In this document: in pieces, positions 53,298 through 63,659 of the stretch
How the letters are laid out: every line of letters starts with the position of its first letter
How positions within the stretch are numbered: position 1 is the first letter of the stretch
Origin: Bacteroides congonensis
Lineage (GTDB): Bacteria; Bacteroidota; Bacteroidia; Bacteroidales; Bacteroidaceae
Assembly (NCBI RefSeq): GCF_900130125.1
Contig: NZ_FQXY01000010.1
Coordinates: forward strand, 806,001 to 870,000
Reading direction: 5' to 3'
DNA: 64,000 nucleotides
Position numbers and translations under genes: made by a program
The notes under the pieces: model-generated
What the model was told of the DNA's origin: nothing
Database searches by the model: none
The model's input: only the letters and a program-made list of their open reading frames with translations

Positions 53298-56180
53298 TTA
53301 TTTCAGTGCATTATCCTTGTTCTCCTTATAATCAAGAGCACGGTTTATTATCTTCAACCGGATAAGAGTACCACTCTCCAAAGAAGCATTCGCAATAACC
53401 GGAACCGCCTTAATATCCGGATTCACGATGGCTGCATCATAGACAGACTGTTCCAGGTCACCATTCAAATAGATTTTCAACATACCATTCTTCTCCCGAC
53501 ATAGAGAAACGACCAATTCCTTGCCGCTATTTACAGGTTGCCCGGATACGACTTTCAATCCTTTTACCACGAATACAAGCCTTCCGTCCGCATCCAAATC
53601 CACCAAAATATCCTTTCCCTGGCGTAGCAAGGAAACGGCCTTCTTATTGGTTTTCAAACGAAAGGACAGATTGAAATCCCCTCTACCGCTGATTCCCGTC
53701 AGAACAGGTATCTCCTGATCCTCAAAATAAAGGAAAAAGGTGCATAATGCTTCCGTATTTCCTGCATCATCTTTCACTCCTGAGATATTCAGGCGATATT
53801 TATCCCCTTTTTTCATCTCATGAGCCAATGCCAATGTCACGACACGCCTGTCCGCAGAAAGCGAAGCAGCGGTTACCTCATTTTCCGAAACAGAGAATAT
53901 TCCGTCTTTCAGCATCACAGGTTCATTAAGCTCGACCGTCAGGGAAGTCGGAGAGGTGGTCTTCACTATCCGCAGAGCAGGGGCTTCCTTATCAGGCACG
54001 GTACTGAATTTCCAAATCCGCACTTCACCCGGCTGCAAACTAAGGGAGATTTGCCCGCCATAGTCAAACAAATGATTCTCCGTGTCCTCTGCCTTCTGTT
54101 CATTCGTCCGGTACGCCCACACAGAGGTACGATGCAATCCTTTCAATCCTTCGGGCATTCCGATAGTGCGGTCGAGCGGGAAGGTAAACTCTTTCACTTC
54201 ATCGGACGGGTTGCGGACAGAAATAATCCCTTCCTGTCCCGACCATGCCGAATAGCCGTAAGGAGTTCCTTTCGCGGGAGTCCGCCCTATCAGTCTGGCA
54301 TGTTTCAGAGTCTCATAGTTGTCGTTAATCCAATGTAGTACATCGGCATTTATCACCCATTTCTGTCCCTCGTTCATCATGTCATAGCTGTAATAGAGTT
54401 CCCAGAAAGCACTGCCGCGGGTAGCCATCATCATCAGGTAAGTGCGGAATTCATCATCATCCATCTTTCCGGCGAGATTGGCGGTATTGCCATAAATCGG
54501 GTCGTGGTTATAAAGATGCGCCAAAGGGAACTGGAACGCGCGTGTTTTCACAAAATCGAAATAACGGTCGTCCCTGTAAGACAAAAGCAGGTCGAGCTGT
54601 GACGGGCGTTTTACGTTCAGCCGCCCGATGTCCTGCGAGTTCTGCATCCACACGGAGTTTCCCCATTGCAGGAACCACGGGCTGGGGTTGACATAACACG
54701 TCAGGTTAATCCATAAATCATTCCTTTTCGCCCCGCGCTCGTTGCGCATCGCCTGAAAAATATCAATCCAGCGTTCCCAATGCTCGGTGACATAATACAT
54801 TCCCTGATAACCGCCGGAGATATAATTCCCCTGCGGATCGGGTTGCGGCGGACGAACCAGAAAACCGTCCAGTTTCCAGTAATTCACATCAAACCGTTGC
54901 TGGCAGTCCAGAAAGAACGTTTTCAGTTTCTCGCAGTACACCTTATGGTTGGTACAAATATCACTTGAGTTGCGGTTGAGCTTTCCATTCCCGTTTTCTT
55001 CCAGAAACCGGGCGAACTTGATATAGTAATTATAACCTCCGCGGGGCCCCAGCCACAATCCGAAATTAGAGGACAGGCGGTGTGACAAACCCGAAGGCGT
55101 GTACAGTTCGTTCGGGAATTTGCTGTTGAACGACCAGAATTTAGCCTTGTTCTCTTCCTGCCACGGGCCGTAGGCATTCCAACCGTCGTCCACTACGTAA
55201 GAGTCAATCGGACGAACGCCGTTCTGCGTCAGTCCGCGTTCCACTTCACGGAAAGAGCCGAGGATATTGTTCTCGTTGATGTCGAGCATAAAGTCATACC
55301 ACGAGTTATACTGGATACGGAAGTCTACCGGAACGGAAATATCATGGATATAACTGAAAAAGTCCGTCTGAATGACATCCATATCCGTACTACGGGTGGC
55401 ACCGGTCACTTCTTTCCAAGTGGTAAACGTCCCGCTGTCCGCCAGACGGGCTTCCGAAGCAAGCATCTCAAAGCTCTTTCCCGAATAATAGCGGATACGT
55501 ACTTTCCGGTTGCCGTCAATCTCCGTCTCCGAAGCCGGAAATTCAAGTCCGAAGAACATGCCCTGTATGTACACCGGTTGCCCCAAAGATATGTAATATC
55601 CGCTGACACCGCCCACTCCCTGTTCCATCACCGGATGCGTCCAGACGGCATATCCGGCGGGAAGGTTCATCGGCTCGAAATCAATATAATCCAGACATGC
55701 CAGATGACGTTGCGAATCGGGGACGGTGATTTCCAGATATTTCCTCATATAGTGCTTTCCTTCCTCCAGTGTGAGAACCATGTTCACCTGCCAGTCCACC
55801 TCCTGATGGCGGAAGCCCTTATAATGGAAAACCAGCTTCTTGCCGCCCTTCCCTTCATCCGCGACCTGTATTTCCTGCAATGAAAGAGCGGAAGAATAAA
55901 TATCCGAAACCAGTGAATCCGCACTTAGCGTACGGATGACAAACTCTTCGGAAGCAGTTTCGGGAAGAATGCGGGTCGCTTCATTTCCCGTACGTTTATT
56001 CTCAATCGCCCGTGTACGGACTTTGCCGTCCGCCAATGAAAACTCACGGGAGAGAAACCCGTTACCAATCGTCACCATACTTTCCGTACGGGTGACATAG
56101 ACTTTTTCCTTATCAGCCGCCAGGGTGGAAACAAAATATCCCCCCAACAGCATCATAAGAAAACATATTTGTTTAATCAT
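53298..56180 (-). CDS. Large exported glycoside hydrolase, clan GH-D-like (alpha-galactosidase-type barrel)
   Basis: The protein has 960 residues with a signal peptide (cleavage near LAA, about 22). An N-terminal beta-sandwich (~25-290) is followed by a TIM barrel (~290-640). SYVVDDGWNAYGPW and the strand NYWKLDGF resemble the barrel strands and Asp nucleophile of GH36/GH27 and GH31; I cannot settle the family and call it clan GH-D-like. The C-terminal part holds an Ig-like segment (~735-830) and a LamG-like segment (~840-950, KIYLNGDLEQSV). It ends the minus-strand glycan locus, 32 bp after the DUF5009 gene. An alpha-linked host glycan is a reasonable guess for substrate. Confidence 0.72.
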   Translation of the reverse strand: MIKQICFLMMLLGGYFVSTLAADKEKVYVTRTESMVTIGNGFLSREFSLADGKVRTRAIENKRTGNEATRILPETASEEFVIRTLSADSLVSDIYSSALSLQEIQVADEGKGGKKLVFHYKGFRHQEVDWQVNMVLTLEEGKHYMRKYLEITVPDSQRHLACLDYIDFEPMNLPAGYAVWTHPVMEQGVGGVSGYYISLGQPVYIQGMFFGLEFPASETEIDGNRKVRIRYYSGKSFEMLASEARLADSGTFTTWKEVTGATRSTDMDVIQTDFFSYIHDISVPVDFRIQYNSWYDFMLDINENNILGSFREVERGLTQNGVRPIDSYVVDDGWNAYGPWQEENKAKFWSFNSKFPNELYTPSGLSHRLSSNFGLWLGPRGGYNYYIKFARFLEENGNGKLNRNSSDICTNHKVYCEKLKTFFLDCQQRFDVNYWKLDGFLVRPPQPDPQGNYISGGYQGMYYVTEHWERWIDIFQAMRNERGAKRNDLWINLTCYVNPSPWFLQWGNSVWMQNSQDIGRLNVKRPSQLDLLLSYRDDRYFDFVKTRAFQFPLAHLYNHDPIYGNTANLAGKMDDDEFRTYLMMMATRGSAFWELYYSYDMMNEGQKWVINADVLHWINDNYETLKHARLIGRTPAKGTPYGYSAWSGQEGIISVRNPSDEVKEFTFPLDRTIGMPEGLKGLHRTSVWAYRTNEQKAEDTENHLFDYGGQISLSLQPGEVRIWKFSTVPDKEAPALRIVKTTSPTSLTVELNEPVMLKDGIFSVSENEVTAASLSADRRVVTLALAHEMKKGDKYRLNISGVKDDAGNTEALCTFFLYFEDQEIPVLTGISGRGDFNLSFRLKTNKKAVSLLRQGKDILVDLDADGRLVFVVKGLKVVSGQPVNSGKELVVSLCREKNGMLKIYLNGDLEQSVYDAAIVNPDIKAVPVIANASLESGTLIRLKIINRALDYKENKDNALK

Positions 56181-56212
56181 GATATTCTTTTAATTTAAGT
56201 CGTCAAGTCATC

Positions 56213-57346
56213 TCAGACCTTTAAAAATAATCCGCGCTTATACATCACTCTCAACAGAAGAAAGACAATCAGATAATTGGCGAAGGTAAGCCATACGGAG
56301 TAATAACCACCCAGATATTGTTCGAGCCCGTAACTGACCGAAGCGGCAACGCAACGGAAATTCACGACCTCGCCCAGCAGATACGCCGTAATGGAATTCA
56401 TACCATACACTTTCAGCCAGTTCAATCCCCGGGTATGTCCTTTATAATCAATCCAGTAATAGAACAAGGCCATCAGCAGAAAGCAATAGCCGCCGGAAAG
56501 CAGGGTCATGCTGCCTGTCCAGATACGTTTGATAACAGGCATCTGCAAACTCCACAGCAATGCCAGACCGACAAGAACAAGTCCGACAAACAGCAATGTC
56601 TGCACCACCCTTTTCCGGTTTGCCTTGCCCTCTTTCATTATCTTTCCGGCAAACGCTCCGAGCATAACGGTCACTCCGAATGTCAGGCTGCTCCATATCC
56701 ATGTATAGTTGTAGGATGGCGAGAAGCTCCAGGTTCCGTCCTCATTCCAGAACACACCGTCACGGAAACATCCTAAAACGCATCTGTCCACTTGTTCCGC
56801 AAAGTCCCCCGCCGATGTGAAATCTCCCAGAAACGTCATCGGAATCCAGTAGACGAGAAGGAGCAGCAACGTTATCCCTACCTGCCACTTGAACGGGAAG
56901 TGCAACTGGATAACCGCAGCAATAAGATAACCGACAGCAATAGACTGCAACGTATTGGAATACAAATAAAGATGCATGGCGTCCAGACCGAGCAGGTTTC
57001 CCTGAACAATCATTCCGAAGATAAACAGGAGAAGGACACGCTTCAGGATTCTCCGGTACACAAGCCAATAACTTCCCGTAGTCCCTATATACTTCGATAG
57101 TGAGAACGGCATGGAAGCTCCTGTCATAAAGAGGAAAAGCGGCATCACCAAATCCCAGAAACGGAATCCCTCCCAAACCTCATGGTCAAACTGATAAATT
57201 ATGCTGTCGAGAAACGGCATATTCATCTGCCGTGCCAACGCTCCGAGTACAGGTTGAAAAAAGACCAGGAGAAATAGATCGAAACCTCTCAGAATATCCA
57301 ATGAGGCAAGACGGGTGGAATTGTTTTCCGGTAATTTGTTCTTCAT
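56213..57346 (-). CDS. DUF5009 / HGSNAT-like membrane acyltransferase
   Basis: The protein has 377 residues with about 10 membrane segments, starting with SLDILRGFDLFLLVFFQPVL. The conserved SLDxLRG start and the pattern of hydrophobic segments fit DUF5009/YeiB-like proteins, related to heparan-alpha-glucosaminide N-acetyltransferase. These are thought to move acyl groups onto sugars across the inner membrane. The activity here is unproven. It is located between GH20 and the GH-D-like gene, in line with a role in modifying or processing a glycan fragment such as re-acetylating glucosamine. Confidence 0.8.
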   Translation of the reverse strand: MKNKLPENNSTRLASLDILRGFDLFLLVFFQPVLGALARQMNMPFLDSIIYQFDHEVWEGFRFWDLVMPLFLFMTGASMPFSLSKYIGTTGSYWLVYRRILKRVLLLFIFGMIVQGNLLGLDAMHLYLYSNTLQSIAVGYLIAAVIQLHFPFKWQVGITLLLLLVYWIPMTFLGDFTSAGDFAEQVDRCVLGCFRDGVFWNEDGTWSFSPSYNYTWIWSSLTFGVTVMLGAFAGKIMKEGKANRKRVVQTLLFVGLVLVGLALLWSLQMPVIKRIWTGSMTLLSGGYCFLLMALFYYWIDYKGHTRGLNWLKVYGMNSITAYLLGEVVNFRCVAASVSYGLEQYLGGYYSVWLTFANYLIVFLLLRVMYKRGLFLKV

Positions 57347-57418
57347 AAGTATAACTTTTATATAAACTTGATTATCGTTTCATCCAATGTCACTTTATTC
57401 ATGCCTGCACCCTTTGCC

Positions 57419-59743
57419 CTATTCCAGTATCACTTCGTCAAAAAGGATTCTCGACGCCTGTCCCGGCCGTACATGAGATGCCGGACAAACTCCCGGGCCT
57501 TTGGCTGTCACACGTACATAACGCGCTTGTGTACCTCCCAGCTTCAACGGCAAGTTTTCTATGAAGTTCCCTTCACGGAAAATCTCTTCGGGCGTGAAGC
57601 TCCGCACGGCGGCTTCGCGGAAACCGGAGTTGTCATCCGAAACTTCCACTTTCACGGATGCCGGCTTATGGATAGCCATCCCATTGTTCGTGATGCACCC
57701 CAACGTCAGCGTGTTCAGCACTGCCGGCTTCAGCAGGTCAATCGTGAATGAGACAGAATCATTGTCCGTCCATGAGCACCATTCGGAATCCGAATATTTC
57801 AAGCTTCCGCGTATCCCGTTCGTCAGGAGCTTTACAGCCGGACTGTCTCCCAGTACAGGTTTGGCGGTAGCCGGATTCCACCGGACAGGGAGTATCAATG
57901 TTTTTCCCATCTGCCTGCCTTGTGCAAAAGTAGCACTTTTCAGTGTAAGCGGCTCTCTTACAGGCACTATTTTTTCGTAAAGCGGTGAAGTTGCCGTAGG
58001 CTCGCTTCCGTCCGTCGTATAATGTATCTCCACGTCGGGGCGGATACATTCCAGTTTCACTTCGAGCATCCCGTCGTTTGGAGTGACCGTATGCTGGATA
58101 TTGTACATCGAACGGGCGTAGACGATGCCTTTGGCTGTAAGATGTTCATTATAGGTATCCAGTCCTTTCAGGAATGAAGTCCAGCCTTTGCTCCCGGACT
58201 GCGTCCATGCCACTTCCGCAAGGGCGGCCAGACGGGGAAAGAGCAGATAGTCCACATCTTCCGGTTTGTTGCAGAACTCCGTCCATAAGGATGCCTGTAC
58301 GCCCATGAGCAAGGAAGCATATTCCGGTTTCCAGTCCGCTTGCACAGGTTCGTAATCGTAGATGTCTTTCAGCGTGTTGTTGCCGAAATAAGTCTGGGGT
58401 TCGAACCATTGCGGGCCTTGATAGCGGATGAGGTACATGATGCGGGCAGGTGTCATGATGAACCGGTGTCCTTTTTCCGCCGCTTTCATGGCAGCCGTGC
58501 CGAGCCCGCGCCAACCTTGGATAATGACGCCTTCCGGCAGGAAACTGCTGTTTGTCAGTTCGTCCCAGCCTATCACTTCGCGTCCTTTGCTGCGTACATA
58601 GTCGCTCATCCGTTTCATGAAATAACCTTGCAGGTCTTCTTCGTTGGCAAGATGCTCTTTCTTCATGCGCTGTTGGCAAAGCGGGCATTTCTTCCAATGA
58701 ATTTTCTGTGCCTCATCTCCTCCCAGATGAATATATCGCGAGGGGAAGATTGCCATCACTTCGTCCAGAACATCTTGCAGGAATATATAGGAACTATCGT
58801 TTCCGGCACAGTAAATCACTCCCGAATTTCCTCCGCCCAAGCCGGGAATGACTCCAATGTAGCTGTTCACTACGGGACAAGCCAGTTGCGGATAGGCAGC
58901 CAGTGCGGTGTTGCTATGGGCGGGCACGTCTATTTCGGGGATAATCTCTATCTGGCGTTCGGCGGCGTATGCCACCATTTCCTTGATGTCTTCCTGCGTA
59001 TAGAATCCGCCGATAGGGGTGGGTTCTCCCGGTTCGGCGTTGCGGCGAAAATAGAAAGGAACGTCCATGCGGTTCACTCGCCATGCGCCTACTTCCGTCA
59101 GGCGGGGATATTTCTTGATTTCTATCCGCCAGCCGTTATCATCCGTGAGATGGAAATGAAGCGTGTTGATTTTGAGCATGCCCATGCAGTCGATGATACG
59201 CATCACGTTCTCTTTGGGAATGAAGAAGCGGGCGGCATCCAGCATCAATGCCCGATAGCCGAAGCGCGGCTCGTCCTGAATGGTTACTGCGGGAATGCTC
59301 CATTGGATATTCTCAGCCCGATGGTTGCCTTCGACAGCCGACGGCAACAGCAAGCGGATGGTCTGCAATGCATAGAAGAAACCTTTGATATCCGATGCCT
59401 TTACTTGTATCTGCTCCGGAGTAATCTCCAACTGGTAGGCTTCGCTTTTTAAAGAAGAGTCAGTCGCGAAACGGACATGACTCTTCTCACTTCTACCTAT
59501 TGCCAACTGTGGGGTGATCCCCGAGCTTCTCTTCAATAAGTTTATAAAGTTGCGGACGATGACAGCCTGCTCGTGGTTCTCTACCGAAAACAAGGTTCAG
59601 GCGGAGAAGGTGAAGTTACCCTCGCCCGGCACTACCTGTACAGGATGGGGAACTATTGAAATAGGGGGCGATGTCAAGTTGTCCGCGCATGCACCTGACA
59701 TGGATGCAAACAGCATACAAATGATTAAGATGTATTTCGTCAT
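57419..59743 (-). pseudogene. GH20 beta-N-acetylhexosaminidase interrupted by an in-frame TGA
   Basis: From the ATG at 59743 the frame reads a signal peptide (MTKYILIICMLFASMSGACA), then DNLTSPPISIVPHPVQVVPG, and hits TGA at codon 49 (59597-59599). The same frame goes on without a break for about 725 residues to 57419. That part holds the rest of the GH20 N-domain, the TIM barrel with HLTDDNGWRIEI and the catalytic Asp-Glu in HLGGDEAQ (about residues 343-344), a C-terminal domain (VEIHYTTDGSEPTATSP) and a discoidin-like tail. Without read-through the enzyme lacks its export signal; a TTG start just downstream would give a cytoplasmic form missing part of the N-domain. It should release terminal GlcNAc/GalNAc. 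Confidence 0.88.
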
Positions 59744-59766
59744 GGTTTGATAGTCAGTGGGTTATT

Positions 59767-59829
59767 AAAAAAATTCGCAAGTGCCTCTTTTGCCCCTTTT
59801 TATTGAAGACTGAATAAGGCACTTGCGAA
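59767..59829 (-). terminator. Intrinsic terminator between GH16 and GH20 genes
   Basis: AGGCACTTGCGAA and TTCGCAAGTGCCT form a perfect 13-bp inverted repeat (59817-59829 and 59774-59786) with a 30-base loop; on the minus strand it is followed by a run of seven T (59767-59773). Only 23 bases remain to the GH20 ATG, leaving no room for a promoter. Confidence 0.75.
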
Positions 59830-59852
59830 AATTTAATTAGGAGAGGTTAAGA

Positions 59853-61742
59853 TTAATAGTACTTATTACCATTCCTAGTCCTTCCACCTTCATATTCTGA
59901 TTTAGATGTCTTATTAATATAAGTACGAATCCAATCAATTTCCATACGGGGAATAGCAGGATTATCACGGTCTTGGTCATAATTAGTGAAATTAGCGAAG
60001 CCGGTATCCCAACCCGGATTAGCAGTCCATACACCGTTAGTTGTTGTTCCATTACTTTCGCCAAGTGCCCATGGACTAGGTGCCCCCATAGTAAGAATGA
60101 ATTTCAGTCCCTTTGGATTCTTTTCATTTGTGAACGTCCAATCTTCATCTTTCCATTCACTTTTTTTCAAACAAACAGTTTCCTCACCATTAATACCCAT
60201 TGCAAGTTCCTCACCAGAACGCCATTCTAACCAATAAATATTCCAATCACCCATTTCTATCTCTCTATTGGCTGTTTTGCTACTCTTTTCAGTTGCACCA
60301 GCAGGTTTACCGTGGAACGTTTGGTGTGCTTTATTTCCTGCAGCAGAGCCAACAGGATTCTCAAGAATATCAATTTCCGAATAGTACTGTTGAGTTCCAG
60401 CCTCATCTGAAATCAACCACATCCCCAAATTAAAACCATTTCTTTCACCACGGAAACGAGCGCGAATCTCCATTCTACAACCTTCCAAAATCAATTGGTT
60501 ATTTGATGCCCATGCCGATCCGGTTCCACATGCATAGAAAGCTGCAGTACCATAATCTCTTACTCCGCTTGCCGGAGCAGTAGCTGTTGACGGAACCTTC
60601 ATCTGAATCATTCTCAAATATCCTTCATCTGTTATATTCGAGAATTGCGTGTTGATAACAGCTGCATTATTTTGTGCAATCACAGTATTACGAGCTGCCA
60701 AGAATTGAGGAACTTTATTATTCCATGTATTATTATCACTCCACATAGGCGGAGAAACAGAAATACCATGAAATTCCCATGCATTATAGAATTTCCAACC
60801 AGCAGCAGCTAAATCAGCATTTGGATGTTCATTCATCTCCTGCATTTTTACAGATTGCAATCCATATAACTCATCAACTTTTGCTTTATAATTATCGCTT
60901 GAAGCAAATGGAATTGCCGGATGTTCGTATACCCAACGCTCGTCAAGAAGCTTACTCTTCATTGCATCAACCTCTTTCATTGTTACTTCTATTTTCTCAT
61001 TATCCAATGGATAGAGGACATCTTCATCAGTTGAGAAATTAAGAGTTAACTTTTCATCCTGAGTCAATTCAGGATTATGTATGGTCTTAAACGTCACCTC
61101 TCCCGACTTTGCTCCAGCTTTCAGTGTTAACTTAATAGGAAGTGGAGACTCATAAAACCTCTTCTGATCCTCCGGTATGGTTATATTAATATCCATATCA
61201 CTCGTCACTGCAACAGGAGCCTGTGCTTGAACAGTAAATGTTTCACCTTCATTAATCGCATTATCCGAATTGTTTTTCAACGATACTACAGTATAGTGGT
61301 GGTCGGAAACGACAATAGGCACAGTAGGATCTGTCATTGTATACCCACGCACAAAAGATATCACATTCACGTACAATTTCGCTTTAGGCTCAAGACCATT
61401 ATCAATAATTGGCAATTCTATATCCATCGACTTTTCTCCTTTTGGGAAAGTTACCATCGAAGGGAAAGACTTAAAAAGTGTTTTTGATACATCCTTCTCA
61501 CCATCCTTAGCGGTCAAATAAACGTCAAAGTCCTCATTGGAAACCAGTTCCGGATTTTTTGCGTCAAACACTTTTACAGTAAGTACCATCTTCTCTCCCA
61601 TTACAAAGCTAGTAGCATTCGCTTCCACTTTCAAAGGTACAGTTTTGGGCAGTGCTAATTCCGCATCATCGTCTTTACAACCTACAAAACCTATTATTAG
61701 CAGGCAAACAGGCAGAAATCTATATAATATTCTTTTTATCAT
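59853..61742 (-). CDS. Surface GH16-family endo-glycanase
   Basis: The protein has 629 residues. Lipobox FVGC at about 18-21 is followed by KDDD, the acidic signal linked to surface export in Bacteroides. Two or three beta-sandwich (Ig/calx-like) segments cover ~30-270, then the GH16 domain ~275-620. The catalytic motif is E456-I-D-I-L-E461 (YYSEIDILENP), with conserved Trp nearby and MEIDWIRTYI near the end. GH16 enzymes cut beta-linkages inside chains: laminarin, agars, and, in gut Bacteroides, O-glycans of mucin. Linkage to GH20 and to an M60 peptidase elsewhere in the window favours O-glycans, but that is inference. It follows the SusD gene by 29 bp. Confidence 0.88.
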   Translation of the reverse strand: MIKRILYRFLPVCLLIIGFVGCKDDDAELALPKTVPLKVEANATSFVMGEKMVLTVKVFDAKNPELVSNEDFDVYLTAKDGEKDVSKTLFKSFPSMVTFPKGEKSMDIELPIIDNGLEPKAKLYVNVISFVRGYTMTDPTVPIVVSDHHYTVVSLKNNSDNAINEGETFTVQAQAPVAVTSDMDINITIPEDQKRFYESPLPIKLTLKAGAKSGEVTFKTIHNPELTQDEKLTLNFSTDEDVLYPLDNEKIEVTMKEVDAMKSKLLDERWVYEHPAIPFASSDNYKAKVDELYGLQSVKMQEMNEHPNADLAAAGWKFYNAWEFHGISVSPPMWSDNNTWNNKVPQFLAARNTVIAQNNAAVINTQFSNITDEGYLRMIQMKVPSTATAPASGVRDYGTAAFYACGTGSAWASNNQLILEGCRMEIRARFRGERNGFNLGMWLISDEAGTQQYYSEIDILENPVGSAAGNKAHQTFHGKPAGATEKSSKTANREIEMGDWNIYWLEWRSGEELAMGINGEETVCLKKSEWKDEDWTFTNEKNPKGLKFILTMGAPSPWALGESNGTTTNGVWTANPGWDTGFANFTNYDQDRDNPAIPRMEIDWIRTYINKTSKSEYEGGRTRNGNKYY

Positions 61743-61771
61743 AACAATTTGGTTTATTAAAAATAAGACAA

Positions 61772-63643
61772 TTATTCGCTAACATTCTCCCAACCCGGAT
61801 TCTGATAAATCTTATGATTCATCTGCAACTCATCCGGCGGTATCGGTAATAAGTAATCACGGTTCAAATCGAATAAATATCCATTCGGTAGAATTTGCTG
61901 CAACGGATCCATCCATTTATCACGATCTACCACTATCGGCAACAATGATTCAGTGACTTCTTTGGGTGGGAAACTTTTATACAGAACCCCGTCTTCTCCC
62001 AGATAAGCTCCTCTGCCACGTCCATCCGCTCCTTTCAATATGCCGGCTTCCGCCCAACGCATCAAATCATCCAGACGAAAACCTTGAAGCGATAATTCCG
62101 AACGTCTTTCACGACGAATCTCTTGCAGCAAAGGAGTAAGTCCCTTAAATGAGAAATTAGGATCCGCCACGGGTGTTTTATATTCTACCCCTGCTCTTTC
62201 GCGTAATGGCTTCAACGTTTTAGTCAACACATCATCAGTACATTTATTTAGTTCTGCTGCAGCTTCTGCATAACAAAGTAATCCTTCAGCATATCGGAAC
62301 AAAATAATGCCAGTCTCACAATTACCAGACACATAAGTCGTATCAATACCCAAATTAATATGGAATCCTGTAACATTCTTATACTGATTGGCACTTGTCA
62401 AACTCGGACGACGAATATCTTCATTCTTCTTTTTTATTTCTTCCTCGTCAGCACCTGTAGAATCATAAGCTCTGACATTCATAGGCTTATTCGCACTTGA
62501 ACCTGCCGAAGAACGGAATTTAGAACCTGCATGCATAACCGTAGCAAGAAGCCTTCCATCACGACCTTCAAACATATTGTTAAAGTCCTTATATTTTTCC
62601 GCTGCCGGATCAATAAACGTACCATCTGTATTCAAGAAATTGTCTACAAGCGATTTGGACAATCCTGACGGTCCCACATTGTCAACAACACCACCAGCCA
62701 ATAATTGTCCTATCACATGATATACACCGTCAGCATCAGAATATTTCTTCCAAAATACCGCCTCGGGTACTGTAGAATAATCTTTTTGATTAAATAAGTG
62801 TGCAAAAGCATCCTCTATATTTTTGGCTTCTTTGTCAGTTGCTTTTGTATTCAATGTCAAGTTGGCCGGAAAGAGATGCTGATCCCCCCAATTCAACACT
62901 TCTTGATAGAACTCTGTAGAATTATCTTCTGTTGCAAACTTTGTCCCACTATGATATTTCTCCCAAGAACCTTCATAAAGGGCCACTCTCATAGCTAAAA
63001 GTGTAGCTGCTTCCTTATTGACACGCAGTCCCGAATATTTACTGCGAGAAAACAGGTTTGCTCTTTCTTCAGGAAGTTCACCAATAGCAGTCTTCAAATC
63101 ATTCAATATAAACCGTGCCACATCAGAACGTTTAGTAGCGGGAATCTGTAGGCCTGCGAGTGTTGCATTCCCATCCCAAAAATCATCCATAATGGGTATA
63201 TCTCCGAAACGCGTCAGTAAAAAGAAATACCAATATGCACGAAAAAAGTACGCTTCACCTCTAAGAGAAAGAACTTCATCGTTTTCCTCTGTACCAGGTA
63301 CTTTATAATACTTAAAAAAGTAGTTTACATTACGCAGATTTTCATAGCCCTTTTTCCATTCATCTGCACCACTAAACAGATTGTTTTCACCATTCGGACG
63401 TTTATCGTAATTTTCTGCCAAAATGTTATCACTATTTACTTCTTCACCTCTTATACTTATACCAAACTTAGCTGGTACCGGTAATGAACGATATAGACCA
63501 TTTATATAATTTTCTGCCTGTTCCCGCCCCACTAGAAAGCTTGTATTATCGGGTTGAGTCAATGGCAACCGATCCAGAAAATCAGAACAGGATGACAATA
63601 CCAGCCCCATAAAAGTAGCCAGGATAAATATTTTCTTATTCAT
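61772..63643 (-). CDS. SusD/RagB-family lipoprotein (glycan locus)
   Basis: The protein has 623 residues, longer than the two SusD proteins of the ECF loci. Lipobox LSSC at about 16-19 is followed by SDFLDRLPLTQPDNTSF. SusD fold marks are LRGEAYFFRAYWYFFLLTRFGDI, YAEGLLCYAEAAAELNKC, IRRERRSELSLQGFRLDDLM and the C-terminal YLLPIPPDELQMN. It binds glycan at the cell surface and caps the SusC encoded 16 bp upstream. Confidence 0.93.
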   Translation of the reverse strand: MNKKIFILATFMGLVLSSCSDFLDRLPLTQPDNTSFLVGREQAENYINGLYRSLPVPAKFGISIRGEEVNSDNILAENYDKRPNGENNLFSGADEWKKGYENLRNVNYFFKYYKVPGTEENDEVLSLRGEAYFFRAYWYFFLLTRFGDIPIMDDFWDGNATLAGLQIPATKRSDVARFILNDLKTAIGELPEERANLFSRSKYSGLRVNKEAATLLAMRVALYEGSWEKYHSGTKFATEDNSTEFYQEVLNWGDQHLFPANLTLNTKATDKEAKNIEDAFAHLFNQKDYSTVPEAVFWKKYSDADGVYHVIGQLLAGGVVDNVGPSGLSKSLVDNFLNTDGTFIDPAAEKYKDFNNMFEGRDGRLLATVMHAGSKFRSSAGSSANKPMNVRAYDSTGADEEEIKKKNEDIRRPSLTSANQYKNVTGFHINLGIDTTYVSGNCETGIILFRYAEGLLCYAEAAAELNKCTDDVLTKTLKPLRERAGVEYKTPVADPNFSFKGLTPLLQEIRRERRSELSLQGFRLDDLMRWAEAGILKGADGRGRGAYLGEDGVLYKSFPPKEVTESLLPIVVDRDKWMDPLQQILPNGYLFDLNRDYLLPIPPDELQMNHKIYQNPGWENVSE

Positions 63644-63659
63644 AATAGTTCCTCTTTAA

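Noticed and set aside
57341..57360. Start of a separate operon with its own promoter at the DUF5009 gene
   Set aside because: No TAnnTTTG box was found in the 72-bp gap after GH20; co-transcription with GH20 is simpler.
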